64,000 nucleotides of DNA, from assembly GCA_005406025.1 (NCBI GenBank), contig BGZK01000182.1:248001-312000 (forward strand). Direction: 5' to 3'. How positions within the stretch are numbered: position 1 is the first letter of the stretch; every line of letters starts with the position of its first letter. Position numbers and translations under genes: made by a program. This DNA is from Eumeta japonica. Its lineage: Eukaryota; Arthropoda; Insecta; Lepidoptera; Psychidae. The notes below the pieces were generated by a model. It saw only the letters and a program-made list of their open reading frames with translations, ran no database searches and was not told where the DNA came from. Shown here piece by piece: positions 34,465 through 46,000 of the stretch.

Positions 34465-34472
34465 GTGGGAGG
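34465..34472. repeat. Target site duplication of hAT relic (right copy)
   Basis: GTGGGAGG, identical to 32370-32377. Confidence 0.9.
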
Positions 34473-34837
34473 GTACCCACAATCATATTATTTCATATTG
34501 AAAGGCGATGACCTAAAATCCTCCACGCCGATCCAGTACGGATTGAATAGTTGCCAAGGACATCGTCACCGGTGCGATGACGTGATGGCGTCATCTACCG
34601 TCATAACGTCCGGGACCGATGACTTGACGGGCTCTCTAAGGTGCCATTCATGTAGTTTCATTCGATTTAAAGTAAAGGCTTATCGTTCAAGTCACCAGTG
34701 GCGAGGTCCGAGCGTGGTACCATCTGCTTTGTAAATGACCTTCTTGACTACAGAGTCACTACCACTCACTCTTAACTTGAAACTTAGCAAAGGATATATA
34801 AGTATAATATAACTGAATTTGAATCACAATCTCATAC
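34473..34837. other. Spacer between hAT and non-LTR relics
   Basis: GC-raised at 34510-34720 (CACCGGTGCGATGACGTGAT, ACGTCCGGGACCGATGACTT). An 89-codon plus frame here is not recognised. The flanks of this segment were host DNA when the hAT element inserted. Confidence 0.35.
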
Positions 34838-35305
34838 TAAATAATAATGATAATAATAACATAAACCAACGCCTATTTCCTAGAAAGGTAGGCAAAGACT
34901 ATAGATTTCCACATGGTACGATCTTTCAATATCTCTCTTGCCTCACTGACATCCGTCAATCTTTTCATGCAGGTTCGTTGATTTCAAATGCTTAAATTTG
35001 GCCCTTTTTTAATATGCCACCAATATAGTCTGCATAGGATTTTCTAGGGCGACCCTTACCGACCTTTTCATCACACACATTCGCTATATAGATTTTTTTC
35101 TTGTCAGTTTACTTTATTTTATCCTTTCCAGGTGGCCAAACCACCGCAACATTCCTTTTACTCTAGTGACTACATCTTCCTTCAAACCACACTGTTCTCT
35201 AACATCACTATTTCTGCATCTATCTATCCGAAACACTCCACATATACTACTCAGCGATCGCATCTCCACTGCATTGATCCTACTTTCATTTTCCTTCTGC
35301 CATAC

Positions 35306-36140
35306 CTACCTTTCACTACCATACAAAAGCGTAGGGATTAGGACCCTATTATGGATAGCCAAGCGCGCTCCTCGTGAGATGTTTTTACTATTCATAATAG
35401 CGAGCAAGGCCCCATTCGCTTTATTTCCCACTTTCACTCTCCTTTCGATATCTCTGTCATGTTTACCATCCTTTGTAAACAGACTACCCAAGTATACAAA
35501 CTTTTTCAATTGCTCGATTTTCTCCCTTTCTATAAGTATATTGCATTCAGTCTTGTTTTCCCCCTCTTTCAAACACCATCACTTTAGTCTTACCGATATT
35601 TACCTTAATACCCTTTTTCTTAAGAGAATCATTCATTTTATTTACCATCTCCTACAGCTCGCACGCCCACGGCGTGCGGGCCTAAGATTACTTGGTCGTA
35701 GGCGTACAGGAGGTATTTTACAGACAGTTCATCCATCCTTAATCCACATTCATACTCTTTTAAATCATGCAGACAGCTATCCATGAATAGGTTGAATAGC
35801 CACGGTGAAGCTACACATCCCCGCTTGACACCCCTATGGATGTCAAACCAGTCAGTGTGTGCCCCATTTATTCTGACGCAAGCACTGGAGTCCCTGTATA
35901 GAGATAGCAGTGCCTGTATCAATCCGCTACTCACACCATGCATGGATAAGGTTTTCCATGGACCATTTCTTTTACTCTATTATAATCTTTTTCTAGATAT
36001 ACGAAAATACAGAAAACCTTTTGGCTGCTGAATAAAAACTTTTCTGTGATGTTTCGTAGAGAAAAAATTTGGTCCGTACACCTAATTCCTTTTCGGAATC
36101 CCGCTTGTACGTCCCAAATCTTCTTTTCAGTTTCATTCAC
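35306..36140 (-). pseudogene. Reverse transcriptase domain of the RTE-like element, catalytic residues lost
   Basis: Two frames overlap at about 35931-35943. The upstream one reads VQAGFRKGIRCTDQIFSLRN, then VFCIFVYLEKDYNRV. The downstream one reads MHGVSSGLIQALLSLYRDSS, GVKRGCVASPWLFNLFMDSC and LLYAYDQVIL. A third (35572-35306) reads EQLKKFVYLGSLFTKDGKHD, RDIERRVKVGNKANGALLAI, IHNRVLIPTLLYGSE. Motif A, normally FVDLEKAYDR, is FVYLEKDYNR. Motif C, normally YADD, is YAYD (35695-35706). Both catalytic aspartates that bind metal are therefore changed, independent of the frameshifts. A 38-bp hairpin (AGTGGTAAGCC ... GGCTTACCACT) at 36147-36184 lies just upstream and may be a small insertion. Confidence 0.9.
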
Positions 36141-36969
36141 AACTGTAGTGGTAAGCCTGCAGCTGGTACTGCTGGCTTACCACTGTATCGACGAAACTCT
36201 ATCATATCCGGCAGCTTTTCCAATTTTCATACATTTTTGCATTAATTACGTAATTACGTAATTGCATTTTCATTTCCATCATCAATCATATACTCAGTTG
36301 CAGTAACATTGTCATCTGCGACTGTATCCTCACTGCAAAAACGCTTTCGAAATAATTCTTCCAGCGCTCTTTCACATTATTTCCTTATTCAGTAAATGTC
36401 CACCATCGTCTCGAATCACATGTACACATGATATCTCAAAATTTTTCAGTTCTTTTTTCACCATATACCAAAAAGGTTTTGGTTCGCCCGGAATTTTTTT
36501 GAGAATCTCCTATCATAGCGTTCTTTTATTTCATTCCTTCTTTTCAAATATTATTTAAATCTTATTTTTGCATCTTTATACGTATTTTTAACATCGTTTA
36601 GCTTATCTTTCAAGATGTCCTTTCTTTGCACTCTGTGATTGACCTTTGCAAACAGTAAATCCACGCATGCTTTTTTCTTTTCCTTGGGTTCTTTCTTCAC
36701 TTCGGAATTCCACCATTTATGCCTTTCTTACTAACATTTGTTCTCTTACTCCACATGCCTTTTTTGCTTCATTTATTAATACAAATTTCGTCGCCTTCGC
36801 CTTCAAGTTATAAACATTCATAGAGTTTGGTTTCACTCAAACTATCTTTCAATAGTTCTTATCTTTATATTCTGATCTTGAAGCTTACCAACTTTTACAC
36901 GTTCTAGCTTCATAATGACCATTTTCGCATGATGTCGTCAACGGTGACATAAAATTTTAAATCGACGGA

Positions 36970-37734
36970 TCAATAATAAGTGGTCTGTGCCAACATTGAC
37001 GCCTTGGTGCACTCACGTGTCCACAACTTTGCTTCATTAAACATCCACCAAGTATATGAGTGTATCTTTTTGTGATCAAACATTGTATGTGTCACAAATA
37101 AGTTAAACTCTTGGCACAATTGGACATGGCAACAAACATTCTCATTCTTTCTTTCATCTCCAAATTTACCTAAGAGTTTCCCATATCCGTCTCGTTGTAC
37201 AACCACTCAGCCATTAAAATCACCTAATATTACTATCTTTTCGTTTCTGTAACATTTCACTAATATGTCCCTCACATCAGCCCAAAGCTCCTTCCGCTCC
37301 TCGAGCGTTTTGGACATATCTGATGCGTAGACGCCTAAAATAAAAATGCGTGTCAGTCCAATTTTAACTCAGATCCAAAGGAACCTTAAACTTACATATT
37401 CGTAACCGTTTACACATTCAGGTAATCTTTCTGATAGGATGAAGCTAACACCGCGGCATCCTCCTAGGCTCTGATCAACTCCAGATCAATAAATATCGAA
37501 GGATCCGCGTTTGATGACTCCATCACTATCTTTCCTTTTAGTCTCATTCACACATAGAATATCCAGTCGCCTGTCTTTCATCAGTTGGCAGACATCATCG
37601 ATTTTAACATCCATACCTCCACACACATTCAAAATACTGAAAGGGACTTCTCCAGTACTCGTTTCGCCCCTCCAGGGAACTAAGCGTGACGGGTGGTGAA
37701 CCTCCACACCGCAATCGAGCCTAGAGCTCCCCAT
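36970..37734 (-). pseudogene. Endonuclease domain of the RTE-like element
   Basis: The N-terminal piece (37734-37486) reads MGSSRLDCGVEVHHPSRLVP, then FSILNVCGGMDVKIDDVCQL, MKDRRLDILCVNETKRKDSD and IKRGSFDIY. ETK is the metal-binding Glu motif of the exonuclease-endonuclease-phosphatase fold. The second piece (37206-36970) reads VQRDGYGKLLGKFGDERKNE, TMFDHKKIHSYTWW. Between them a stop and frame change interrupt. In an active element this enzyme nicks the target so that reverse transcription can start. The usual GDFN motif is read as G-N-F-like sequence across the frame break, so it is not clean. Confidence 0.85.
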
Positions 37735-37905
37735 TCGCCGATACGACTTGTCCCTTCCAAATACGATGGGACTGCCCGGTACTAGCCCGAGGAGGGATTC
37801 TCTGGCAAAACCAATACCCTCTTGGATAATTAAGGTGTTGCATAGCTTTTATCGCGGGCTTTGAGCGCGGCGACCGAATCAAGAAATTGCGTAATGAACA
37901 TAAAA

Positions 37906-39490
37906 CCTAACACCCCCCACTCCGCCTACCATGTAGCTCGGCCGAGCGTTCGCTTAATGTGTATGTATATGGTACGACTGTACGAAGCTCACACGGATCG
38001 AGACGAGCTGCTCCGAAATCGGATGAATACGTAAGCAGCTGTTTGTGAGAAAATATATAGGTGTATAAGTATTTATCATATCTTTATAATGCCACACTCA
38101 CCGCATGTGCGCCGTAAGTATACATGTAGGTATATATGTGTACATAGGTGTAGCTATGTACAGCAGTGAATAGCAGTTGCTGGTGAATAGCTATACGCGT
38201 AAAATTTGTGTATAAAGTGTTTTAAATATGAATAAACAAAGTAGATTTATTAATGAAGAAAGTGATGAAAAACTTGAATTAATATCAAAGAAAAAAAATA
38301 CTGCATAAATAAATAAATAATTATAATTGCATAAGTTGATAAAAAATGCTATGAAATAGCTTTACCGCGGCATTCCATGAGTGTTTTTTGTAAGTTTTGG
38401 AAGGAGCAGGAGGGATAAGGAATAAGAAGGATGGAAGGTCAAAAGAATATTCAGATTTTGGGTTGGGAAGGGTAGAGTAAAAGGATAGTGACATCCCTGG
38501 AAGGAATAGTGACTTGGACAGACAGTACCTCGAGGGCTCCGGGTGCGCGTGCTCGATTGCCCCTGCTTAAAACCGGACAGCCTTTGTTCAGGGAGACACC
38601 CTCCGATACTAAATATGTAGGTAAATATCAATTAATGCCATCAAATCCAAATGTATTCAACTCATTGAGTAAGATATGTATATGGGACTGTATTGACCAC
38701 AAGACGATATAACGAAAAACATAAATAAGAAACTTTTCAAAGGAAGCTTTAGGTGAAATCGTAAAAGTACCCACTGAAATTTATACAAAAGGTATTTCTA
38801 AAGTCTGGAGCATCATTTCGAAACGTTTACATTCGGCAACAAGTAGCAGCATTTTTCTTTTCAGCGAGTGGCATCAAACAAGTCGGCGTTCATTAATTTT
38901 CCGCTGTGTATTCTGTGAGCGTTTTAATCTTCACGAAAACTAAAGTTTAATTAATCACGCTGGTACAGAGACGGTCGTCACAGTAATTGGTCCCTTTTGT
39001 GTTGGATGAATGTATAAAAACGTCTGCAAGTGCAACAATTTCAAGAATTAAATACATTTTGTATTCTTGAATTAATTGGGTAATCTAAATGAAACTTTAA
39101 TCTGTCTATTTGTAAAGAATGTTTTAATTTAAAAGTTGGTAATGTCATTCCCTTAAAACTTGTTCTGATTGTAGATAGTAACTTCGCATTCAACTTGCGT
39201 TAAACTTAATTTAGAAAGTTACAAAAAAGAATTAAGAATGACTGAATAGTTTGCACGAAAAAAGAATGTAATAGGTTGATAGCCATAAATTTAACTGTAC
39301 CTTCCTTTTAATTTCACTTATAAATACATATTTACAAAAATGAACATCCAAATAAAAAAGTGCTTGAGTCTTTTACATAAGCAATTTACTTAATTAAAAA
39401 TTAAGTAATAATATCTTCCGACAGATACATAGTATCATTTGGTCCAACCTGAGCAACGAGGTTTATATTATGGGTAGCAGATAGTTGATA
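37906..39490. other. Spacer without supported genes
   Basis: Contains GTATGTATATGG/GTACATAGGTGTAG alternating stretches near 37960-38160 and a purine-rich stretch at 38395-38480. A GC-raised segment at 38505-38595 (CTCGAGGGCTCCGGGTGCGC) is spanned by opposed frames that I do not recognise. Confidence 0.4.
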
Positions 39491-39494
39491 GAAT

Positions 39495-39660
39495 AAATAC
39501 TTGAATTTTTTTTATATTAATATATATATAACAAATACATAGAAACATCCAGACGCGACACAATGCATTAATTTTTACTTAAATAAAAATTAATAGTACG
39601 GGAATCGAACCCACGTCTCCGGTGAAGCAAGTAAAGTCACTACCAACTGCGCCAATCAGG
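39495..39660 (-). mobile_element. tRNA-derived SINE (-)
   Basis: Reading the minus strand from 39660: CCTGATTGGCGCAGTTGGTA GTGAC (box A) and GTGGGTTCGATTCCCGTACT (box B, intact). A body follows with TGTGTCGCGTCTGGATGTTT and an AT-rich end near 39500. The 5' and 3' ends of the tRNA-like part do not pair as an acceptor stem, so it is a SINE head and not a functional tRNA. Confidence 0.75.
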
Positions 39661-39929
39661 AAATCAAAATTAGATTAATTCATGTTTTCCAGAGGTTCAC
39701 TGTTTTGAAGTTAAAACCTGAAACACTTACACTCACTTCGATTTAGTTTGTTTCTTTTAATGGATAGATTTTGTTTGTCGAGACTTTTTTTCTTAAAATA
39801 CGATGCCAAATTTCAAGTTGAAACTAATATCAAATATTCCTACTATAAAATATTTACGCCATTGTTGACAATTATGCTAAAGGCTCTGATACTATCAATA
39901 CTGTTTTTTTTTAACATATTTTTTTGAAT
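39661..39929. other. AT-rich spacer
   Basis: No features recognised. Confidence 0.5.
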
Positions 39930-40499
39930 TCTAGAGCGTCCTTTGCTGACTTTCCTACCACACGTACATATTCGCTTTACACATATCTTTTGGCAATTTA
40001 CCTTCATTTATTCTTTCCGAAAGACCAAACCGCCTAAATGCAACTTTCTATTCTACTCCTCACATCTCCTTTCAAATCACATGTTTTCTGACGTCACTAT
40101 TGCTATATCCATCTTCCAAATATACTCCACGCATACTAAGCAGAGATTGCATCCCCAATGCATTAATTCCAGTAGTGCATAATATTCTCATACATAAGCA
40201 TAGGACCAGAACTCCATTATGGGGTTTTGAAACGCGGTTGTCGCGAACATTATTCATGACAGCAAACAAGACCTCATTTCCTTCGCTTTTGACATTTGAT
40301 TTCTCCTTTTAATACAAATATATTGTTTACTTTCGTTTATAGACAAACCACTCAAACAGACAAATATTCTATTTATTCAACTCTTGTCTCGTAAGCACAC
40401 ATTCAATTTTCACTTCCTCCAAACACCAGCCACGGTGACGTTGTATATCCTTGTCTGACATCTCTGCAAATGTCAAACGAATCAGTGTATGCCCCGTAT
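39930..40499 (-). mobile_element. RTE-like relic, copy 2, downstream half (-)
   Basis: Aligns with 35035-35870 of the long copy: TCTAGAGCGTCCTTTGCTGA against TCTAGGGCGACCCTTACCGA, GACCAAACCGCCTAAATGCA against GGCCAAACCACCGCAACATT, and near the break TCAAACGAATCAGTGTATGC against TCAAACCAGTCAGTGTGTGC. Several internal segments are deleted. It is interrupted at 40500 by an inverted-repeat element and resumes at 41015. Confidence 0.8.
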
Positions 40500-41014
40500 A
40501 GTCTAAGATCCGGCATTAGAAAAATGTACCCTCATCTGTTAGTTGAATCAAATATAAGAACAATGTCTGCACCATTGTCCTGATGCTATTAACATTAATT
40601 AGTTTTGTTTTATGTAGGCTGCAAATAATTTTACAGAAACTGCCAATAATAAATATATTTAGAATTTTGTAAATTTTACACATGTGTTAATATATTTTAA
40701 TTAACTGATAAGGGAAATTAGTTCGGTTTATGTACATGCGTACACCTGGCTGCAGGTAGCTGTAGTAATCACAAAGGCCGTTGCCTGTTGAAACAAGGTG
40801 TAAAACGTCATATTTGAAAGTTTTGTACTTACGATGAGCAATTAATGTAAGAAGCAAAAAATTGATTATTAGTTAATTAATTAATGTTAATAGCATTTGG
40901 ACTACGGTGGTAGACATTGTTTTAATTAACTTATAATATTGTTATCTGCCTTTAAAACGTTATTTGACTTAATTAACAGATGAGGTTACATTTTTCTAAT
41001 GCGGATCTTAGACT
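40500..41014. mobile_element. Inverted-repeat (MITE/fold-back) element inserted in the RTE-like relic
   Basis: The left end AGTCTAAGATCCGGCATTAG continues AAAAATGTACCCTCATCTGT TAGTT. The right end is its inverse, with one base missing and few substitutions. Homology between the arms resumes further in: AACAATGTCTGCACCATTGT and TGCTATTAACATTAATTA on the left, with inverses on the right, so each arm spans roughly 100-140 bp with an indel. No ORF is present. It depends on enzymes supplied elsewhere. A clear target duplication was not seen, so the superfamily is unassigned. Confidence 0.85.
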
Positions 41015-41270
41015 GTTTATACATAGAAGCTGACGCATATGTATAGAGATTGCAATTCCCTGAACAGCCGGCTTTACAGCATACATGGATAGCGTATTCC
41101 ATAGACCATGCGTTCCTCTCTATCTATGATAAGCTTTTTCCAAATCTGCAAAAGAGTTAAAAACCTTTGTATTCTTGGCCATAAATTAACTATGATGTTT
41201 CTCAGAGAAAATCTTCTTCTACATATTTTCCCATCCCTTTTTAAAAATTCCGTTTTTATATGCAATATCT
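41015..41270 (-). mobile_element. RTE-like relic, copy 2, continuation (-)
   Basis: TGTATAGAGATTGCAATTCC, ATACATGGATAGCGTATTCC and ATAGACCATGCGTT match TGTATAGAGATAGCAGTGCC, GCATGGATAAGGTTTTCCAT and GGACCATTTCTTTT in the long copy (35895-35975). The minus frame (41265-41074) reads RRFSLRNIIVNLWPRI and IWKKLIIDREERMVYGIRYP, against FSLRNITEKFLFSSQK and YLEKDYNRVKEMVHGKPYP. No intact RT motif A. Confidence 0.75.
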
Positions 41271-42500
41271 TAATTTTAGATTTATAATTCGAAGCCCTAT
41301 AAATTACAGTTTTCTTCTACATTTTGACAACAATACTGAGAGACTTATAGGGTGGTAAACTCCACAAACCTTCTGTGAGCCCTTTCCTTTGTGGGGAGAT
41401 ACAGCGACGGCTTTGCGCCATCATTATTGTTGGTATAATAAATGTTAATTGAATACAATTCTGAATAAACATTCATCTATCATTATTTGTTAAGGTAAAT
41501 TATTCTGATCAATATAATTTTGACAAAACAATACTTTCTTTCTGGAGTCAGTTTAGAGGCTTTAAATAAGCCATTTCAGAAGCTTAATAAAAATATATGC
41601 AAACGTATGCAAATAAAGATATATCACACAAATTCCCGGATAAATTATACCGTTGGGGATACGCCAACTTCAAATCGTTGTCTCACGGAAAGCGCTCTCT
41701 GCCCGGTTCGACGACACCCAATCTTTCAAAATGATAAATCATTTATCCGCGTTTGCTGCGACGCTTTTGTGTCAAAAGAGAATCCGGTCTGTTTTTTGTG
41801 TAGCCGAAATATACAGCATTAATCTTCCGGGATAGAGTCATTCACAACCGCAATCAAAGTAAATTTTGCGTTAAATTGTCGTTAAAAGTTCAATATAACT
41901 AAATCTGTGTTTTGGAACTCCGATTACTGTACGAGAGTGATTGAGTAAATTGTCAGTTCAGTTCGAAGTTTGTGGTCTGAATTATTTCACATTTGCTTAA
42001 AAAACCTTTTTATATAATTTTTTTATCAATATAAATTGATTATTATTTGGTTAATAGTCTCCTTAATAGTTCTAATAGTCTAAAGAAACAAAAATTATTT
42101 AACTGTCTTCAAAATACACTTAAACCATTATATATATCATAAACTAGTTAAAACATATATAACGTTTTGTCCTTTCTTTTAAATATCTCAAATTCCCTTA
42201 TGATACAAGTTCATATGTTGATTACAAATTATTGTAATTTAGCTATGATGTCATGTAATTTATGAAAACTTTTGTTTAAATTTGTGAGATTTTTTTTTTT
42301 CGTGTAAGAAAATGTAATATGGATAATTATTTCGAGAGGTCGTTCATTTTGAAGCCCTTTTTCCCAAGTAAATCTTTTTTGAATTGCTTCTAAACTTCCG
42401 TAAGCGATTCATGTCAAACTTTTAAAAAATCTTAGCTCATTTAAATATTTACGAACATCACAAGTCTGAATGCAAAAGATGCATTCATTTCCAAAATTAT
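41271..42500. other. Spacer without supported genes
   Basis: Overlapping plus frames at 41520-41835 (60-100 codons) show nothing familiar. The remainder is AT-rich. Confidence 0.4.
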
Positions 42501-42506
42501 CAAGGC

Positions 42507-42560
42507 TCACACACACACACGCACGCACGCACGCACACACACACACACACACACACACAG
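42507..42560. repeat. (CA)n microsatellite with CGCA variants
   Basis: CACACACACGCACGCACGCA followed by a pure CA run. Confidence 0.95.
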
Positions 42561-42604
42561 TTTCGACTTTCGAAAATAACAACTTTCTTTAGGTTTACGT
42601 TAAT

Positions 42605-43025
42605 TTACGATTTTCTCAGCGGAAACTTAAATATTATTTCATTTCACGTGCTCAAACAGAGCCACGACCATATATCAATCCACGCGACGACATGTGACCT
42701 ATCGAAGCATATGTAGCCCTACATTGACGTCCTTCGCAGTATCACACGGCTCATGTTCACGGGAAAATGAAGGGGGTATCTCGTTGACAAAGGAGACGTG
42801 AGCGAACACGGAATTCCTCGCTCGCCCTTTCGGCTAACGTGATTGACGGGGCACCGCTCGCACGCGCCGAGCACGCCGGCGTGTTCAGCCATTACGACAT
42901 AATACCGGCCGTCGCCCGCCGCACCGCGCGCCGCACCGCCCGCCGCACCGCCCGCCGCACCGCCCGCGTGGACGTAGAATGAATACTTCCGCCTTCTGCA
43001 CCCACCGATCTGTCTTTCCGTCGTG
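42605..43025. other. GC-rich host flank of hAT element
   Basis: GC content rises towards 42,800-42,970 (CGCTCGCACGCGCCGAGCAC). Overlapping 70-codon minus frames are products of the 12-bp repeat at 42905-42970. It could be a CpG-rich regulatory stretch, but no start signal is evident. Confidence 0.35.
42905..42970. repeat. GC-rich 12-bp tandem repeat
   Basis: About five copies of a CGCCCGCCGCAC unit, one with CGCGCGCCGCAC. The minus strand would read RRAVRRAVRRA, which is repeat-driven. Confidence 0.9.
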
Positions 43026-46000
43026 CAGTGGCGGCCTTAGGGGGTGGCGAACAGGGCAATCGCCCGGGGCCTCGCTCTTGCAGGGGCCTCGCATCAAGCA
43101 AATTTAAAAAAAAATACAGATTTTTTTTACTATGTTTTTTTTTATTTAAAACTTTTGTTTTTTGATTCTTAATTGTTTATTAAGGTTATAACGTAACGGT
43201 AAATTAAAATAAAGTTAGTTAACTAATTCATTCATTCAAATCATAATTGATAAATTCATTTTGTAGTACTTTAATATTGCGCCTCGGAACACTTGAAGAT
43301 CGGTTCTTTAAACGCATAGCACTCGGGACTTGTATAGTATTATATAGTCTGTGAGTCGGTAATCGGGACATAATGTTTTGTTCTGCTCGTCTATCTTTCG
43401 GGGAATCCCCATCGCTAAAGGAATTCCCTTGTTTCATTTCGTTCGTCAACTTTTGTCACCTTGGAATTATTTTGCTTGCAGTATGAGTTACAAAACCGTG
43501 GCTGTACCGTACATATATTTCAATTATATTTAATATTATTACGTTCTTATAGTGTTTCAAGTATTGAGTGAGCTGGAAAAGTGTAAATTATAGTATTTTA
43601 AGTGTTGAGTAAGATGATAAAGTGTAAAAAAAACTGCGTGACACCTACTTAAAAATAATTTCCGTCTGTTTGTGCGAAATAAAACAAGATTTACGAAATG
43701 AGTTCGCGTGATCGTGATGCCGGTAGAAAATTTGAGTCAGGTAGTTCAAAAAGGAAACGAGCTATCAAAAGAAAGCAGGTACAAGAAAATGTACGTGGAT
43801 CTTTATGTAAATATATAAAAAGTGAAACCTATACGAAACATTTATTGACTGAAAGTGACTTTAATCCTGATTCAGCTGAAAACATTCCTTCCACATCATC
43901 ATGGGTGCCGCCGCCGTCGTCAAGTAAAAACAGCGAGGATGATAATGAATTAACTACATCATTGTCTTTTAGGTCATCGGTGCCGCCGTCAACGCTATCC
44001 AGTCAAGAACACGAATCCGAGCTCGAGTCTACGTCTACATCCATGACTGCTGGAATAGAAAATCTGAATCCTCAAAATTACCCCGGTTTGTGGCCCATAA
44101 CAATTACTGGTGTAGACCGAACTGAGATTGTATTAAGAGGTCCAATCCGGATTAAAGTCGAGTTATTTCCCGTAAATGATAATGGACGGCGATTCAGTGA
44201 ATATCATTACAATAAGATGTTAGTTAACGGTGAAAAGCTTGACAGGCGCTGGATAATTTATTCACAAACAAAGGATGCTGTTTACTGCTTTCCGTGTCGA
44301 ATATTCGGACTAGAAAAAGATTGGATCAAGTGAAGGAGTATGTGATTGGAAGCACTTGGGTGATTACCTAAAGTCTCACGAATCTAGTCGACAGCACGAA
44401 GATTGTATGCTGAAATGGATACATTTAGAGAATGGTTTAAAAGGCTGTTCCACTATTGACTCCTTGGCTCAGTCACAAATTGAACAAGAAAGGCAACGCT
44501 GGAGAGGTATTTTAGAACGATTGCTCGCAATTGTAAATTTTTTAGCATCTCACAATTTGGCCTTCAGGGGTCATAGAGAGAAGTTAACATCTGACTCAGG
44601 TTCGAGTGAGACAAGCGGTAACTTTATAGATTTAGTAAAGTTAATAGCCCGATTTGATCCCGTGCTGAGACTTCACTTAAAACAAGTAAAAGATAAAATG
44701 ATAAAATCATTAATGACCACTATATCGGAAAAAATATTCAAAATGAGCTCATACAATTAATGGCAAGTCACGTGAAAACTGAGATTGTTGAAAAAATAAT
44801 TAATAATAAATATTACTCTATTATTCGTGATTGTACTCGCGACGTTTCTCGTGTTGAGCAACTATCAATTATTATAAGATTTTTTAATACAACAGCTGAA
44901 ATTGAAGAACATTTTATTGGTTTCATAGCCGTCGAAAAAACCACAGCTGAGAGTTTGACTAATTATATAATCACAGAATTAGAACAGTTAGGTATATCAT
45001 TGCAAAACTGCAGAGGACAAAGATATGATAATGGTGCCAATATGCGTGGTGAAAAAAGTGGTGTCCAAAAACGTATTATTGAAATTAATCCACTTGCTTA
45101 TTTTTTACCTTGTGGAAGTCATAGCTGGAATCTCATCCTAGGAGATGCAGCATCGTCTTGTGTCCAAGCAAAATCTTTTTTCGGTTTGCTACAAAGGTAG
45201 TACAATCTGTTTGCCGGCTCAAGTCCGAGGTGGGCTATTTTAAATGCTCATGTAAAATCCTTATCGCTAAAACCACTTTCTGAAACTAGATGGGAGTGCA
45301 GGGTATCATCGGTGAAGGCCGTTAAATTCCAACTAAGCGATATACGTGATGCTTTAAAGGATTTAGCAGAAAATACAACAGATTGTCAGTTGGTCAGTGA
45401 ATGCCATTCAATAGAAAAGGAAATAACTACCTACGAATTTGTAATTTCACTTGTCATATGGTATGACATTCTTATAAAGATAAATACTATCAGTAAAATG
45501 TGGCAAAGCGAAAACATGCACTTAGATGTGGCTATACAACATCTAGACGCATTCACAAATTGGCTCGATAATTATCGAGAAAATGGTTTTCAGTCATCCC
45601 TTGTAACAGCGAGAGAAATTGCCAAGGAAAATTATATTGACAGGCATTTTAAAGAAGTCAGAAGACGACGTAAATAAAGACATTTTGATTATGAAGGAGA
45701 AGATGAAACTCATGAATTGAATGCGGAAGAGATTTTCAAAATAAACTATTTTTATGTTATTGTCGACAATGTGCGCGCAAGCTGCCATCCTGGGTTTGAG
45801 GCACTTAAAGATCATGAGAGCTTATTTGGTTTCATGTATAATATAAAAAGATTGAAGGAAATTAGTGATAGTGAACTTTTGAAACAATGCAGACTTACAA
45901 ATATCTATGACAGTAGGGGAATCATGCAATATTGATGGACATGAATTGTACGAAGAACTGAATATGTTCATCCGTGTGTATGAAGGCAACAAAGACATTA

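Larger units (their letters stand above)
34838..37905 (-). mobile_element. RTE-like non-LTR retrotransposon, near full length, inactive
   Basis: The element lies on the minus strand. Its 5' region near 37.8 kb includes TTGCCAGAGAATCCCTCCTC. An apurinic/apyrimidinic-type endonuclease follows (about 37735-36970), then a linker, reverse transcriptase (36140-35306) and a C-terminal tail ending TCMKRLTDVSEAREILKDRT, MWKSIVFAYLSRK, stop. A TTATTATTATCATTATTATT simple-repeat tail (34838-34862) marks the 3' end. No flanking duplication was identified. All domains carry stops or frameshifts. Related copies in this window lie at 4186-4345 (3' end only) and 39930-41270. Assignment to the RTE clade is from the recalled look of the endonuclease and tail and is tentative. 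Confidence 0.88.

Noticed and set aside
35166..35786. 206-codon plus-strand frame
   Set aside because: It is antisense to the reverse transcriptase of the RTE-like element, whose minus-strand motifs are unmistakable.
39590..39660. tRNA gene on the minus strand
   Set aside because: Box A and B are present, but the ends do not form an acceptor stem and a SINE body follows.
42885..43101. Arg-rich 70-codon minus frames
   Set aside because: They are driven by the 12-bp GC-rich tandem repeat and run into the hAT terminus.
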